Source of the DNA: Veillonella parvula
GTDB lineage: Bacteria; Bacillota; Negativicutes; Veillonellales; Veillonellaceae
DNA length: 6,396 bases
Assembly (NCBI GenBank): GCA_947096075.1
Contig: CAMUQE010000107.1
Location: 1 to 6,396, forward strand
Reading direction: 5' to 3'
Shown here: piece by piece, positions 5,892 through 6,396 of the stretch
Position numbering within the stretch: position 1 is the stretch's first letter
Layout of the letters: every line of letters starts with the position of its first letter
Made by a program: the position numbers and the translations under genes
The notes under the pieces: model-generated
Told to the model about the DNA's origin: nothing
Seen by the model: the letters and a program-made list of their open reading frames with translations, nothing else
The model's database searches: none

Positions 5892-6396
5892 TGAGATGTA
5901 AATATAGTTTTAATTTAACTTTTGCTTTATATTAAAAATAGGCTTCATGTAAATGTTAAAATTTAAAATACTAATACTCGATATAATTTTAAACGGCAGA
6001 TAATAATTATATATTTTGTTGATTATTCTTTTTTACATTGAAAGTTTTAGAAGAATTCATGAAAAAATAGTGAAAAAATGACACATTGGGGAATGTGTTA
6101 TCTGACCAGAAACTTCTGATTTCACGTATATATGTAAGGGATATACATATGAAATGATAAAAGCCTCCTTAGTGTATAAGGGGGCTTTTATTTGTTCAAT
6201 TATAGTTAGATCTATTAGTGGATATAATAATGATTTTGATGAACTTACAGGACCAGTGATTTTATTGTTGTTAGAGAATCTTAAAAAAGATAAATAGTAT
6301 TACAATTACTGGACTATAATATGTGCAGAGAATCGCAGTGATTAGGCAATATAGAGGTGTTAATATTTATATTTATAATATTTATAGATAGATATA
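5892..6396. other. Non-coding region after the transporter gene
   Basis: No convincing protein gene is seen in these 505 bases. The first part (5892-6060) is very AT-rich, with a TATAAT at 5982-5987 but no good -35. Three hairpins follow in close succession: TGACACATT-GGGG-AATGTGTTA (6079-6100), an imperfect one closed by ATTTCA/TGAAAT (6119-6155), and the terminator at 6157-6191. A 47-codon frame (6154-6297) is open but overlaps the terminator. Another TATAAT lies at 6315-6320, and the last 35 bases are almost only A and T. This may be the 3' untranslated region of the transporter, a small RNA gene, or decayed sequence. Confidence 0.6.
6157..6191 (+). terminator. Intrinsic terminator, possibly bidirectional
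   Basis: ATAAAAGCCTCCTT (6157-6170) pairs with AAGGGGGCTTTTAT (6178-6191), 14 pairs with one G-U, around a 7-nt loop. The GC-rich core flanked by A-run and T-run is typical of a rho-independent terminator, and the symmetry would let it work on both strands. It lies 265 bases after the MATE stop codon with no nearer terminator visible. It may therefore end that transcript, a small RNA, or a convergent gene beyond the window. Confidence 0.8.

Overview
The window looks like a piece of a Veillonella chromosome (Negativicutes, diderm Firmicutes). It is AT-rich. It carries a trimeric autotransporter adhesin with the extended signal peptide signature NCYVVVSE and a YadA-type outer-membrane anchor, so the host has an outer membrane. 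The genes start with Firmicutes-like AGGAGA ribosome binding sites. The genus call rests on recalled resemblance of the signal peptide and anchor to Veillonella adhesins; no search was run.

Layout, all on the + strand. 1-322 is non-coding: a near-perfect 36-bp inverted repeat (1-91), a second small AT hairpin, an FNR/CRP-like palindrome and a probable promoter for the adhesin. 323-4228 is one large adhesin gene, about 1302 codons when reconstructed, broken into pieces by three apparent one-base losses: two in A-runs inside the signal peptide and one in a G-rich spot just before the membrane anchor. As written, the longest open pieces are 345-3647 (signal peptide, YadA head, necks, Trp-ring modules, two coiled-coil stalks) and 3623/3689-4228 (last neck, beta-barrel anchor and a coiled coil after the barrel). 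A long hairpin terminator at 4283-4345 closes the gene. After a promoter with an extended -10 box (4390-4418) comes an intact 469-residue MATE-family multidrug/sodium antiporter (4482-5891). 5892-6396 has no convincing gene but holds a run of hairpins ending in a typical terminator (6157-6191), and one possible 47-codon reading frame.

The adhesin and the transporter appear to be separate transcription units: a terminator and a fresh promoter lie between them. The adhesin would be exported by Sec, inserted as a trimer in the outer membrane, and display a fibre for binding to other oral bacteria or host surfaces. The transporter would sit in the inner membrane and export cationic compounds. Nothing in the sequence ties the two functionally.

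The points most worth a second look are the three frame breaks (real pseudogene or switch versus base-calling error), the roughly 85-residue coiled-coil tail after the barrel, the stalks built from I-x-x-N heptads, the 798-nt internal duplication, and the structured RNA candidate near 6079-6191.
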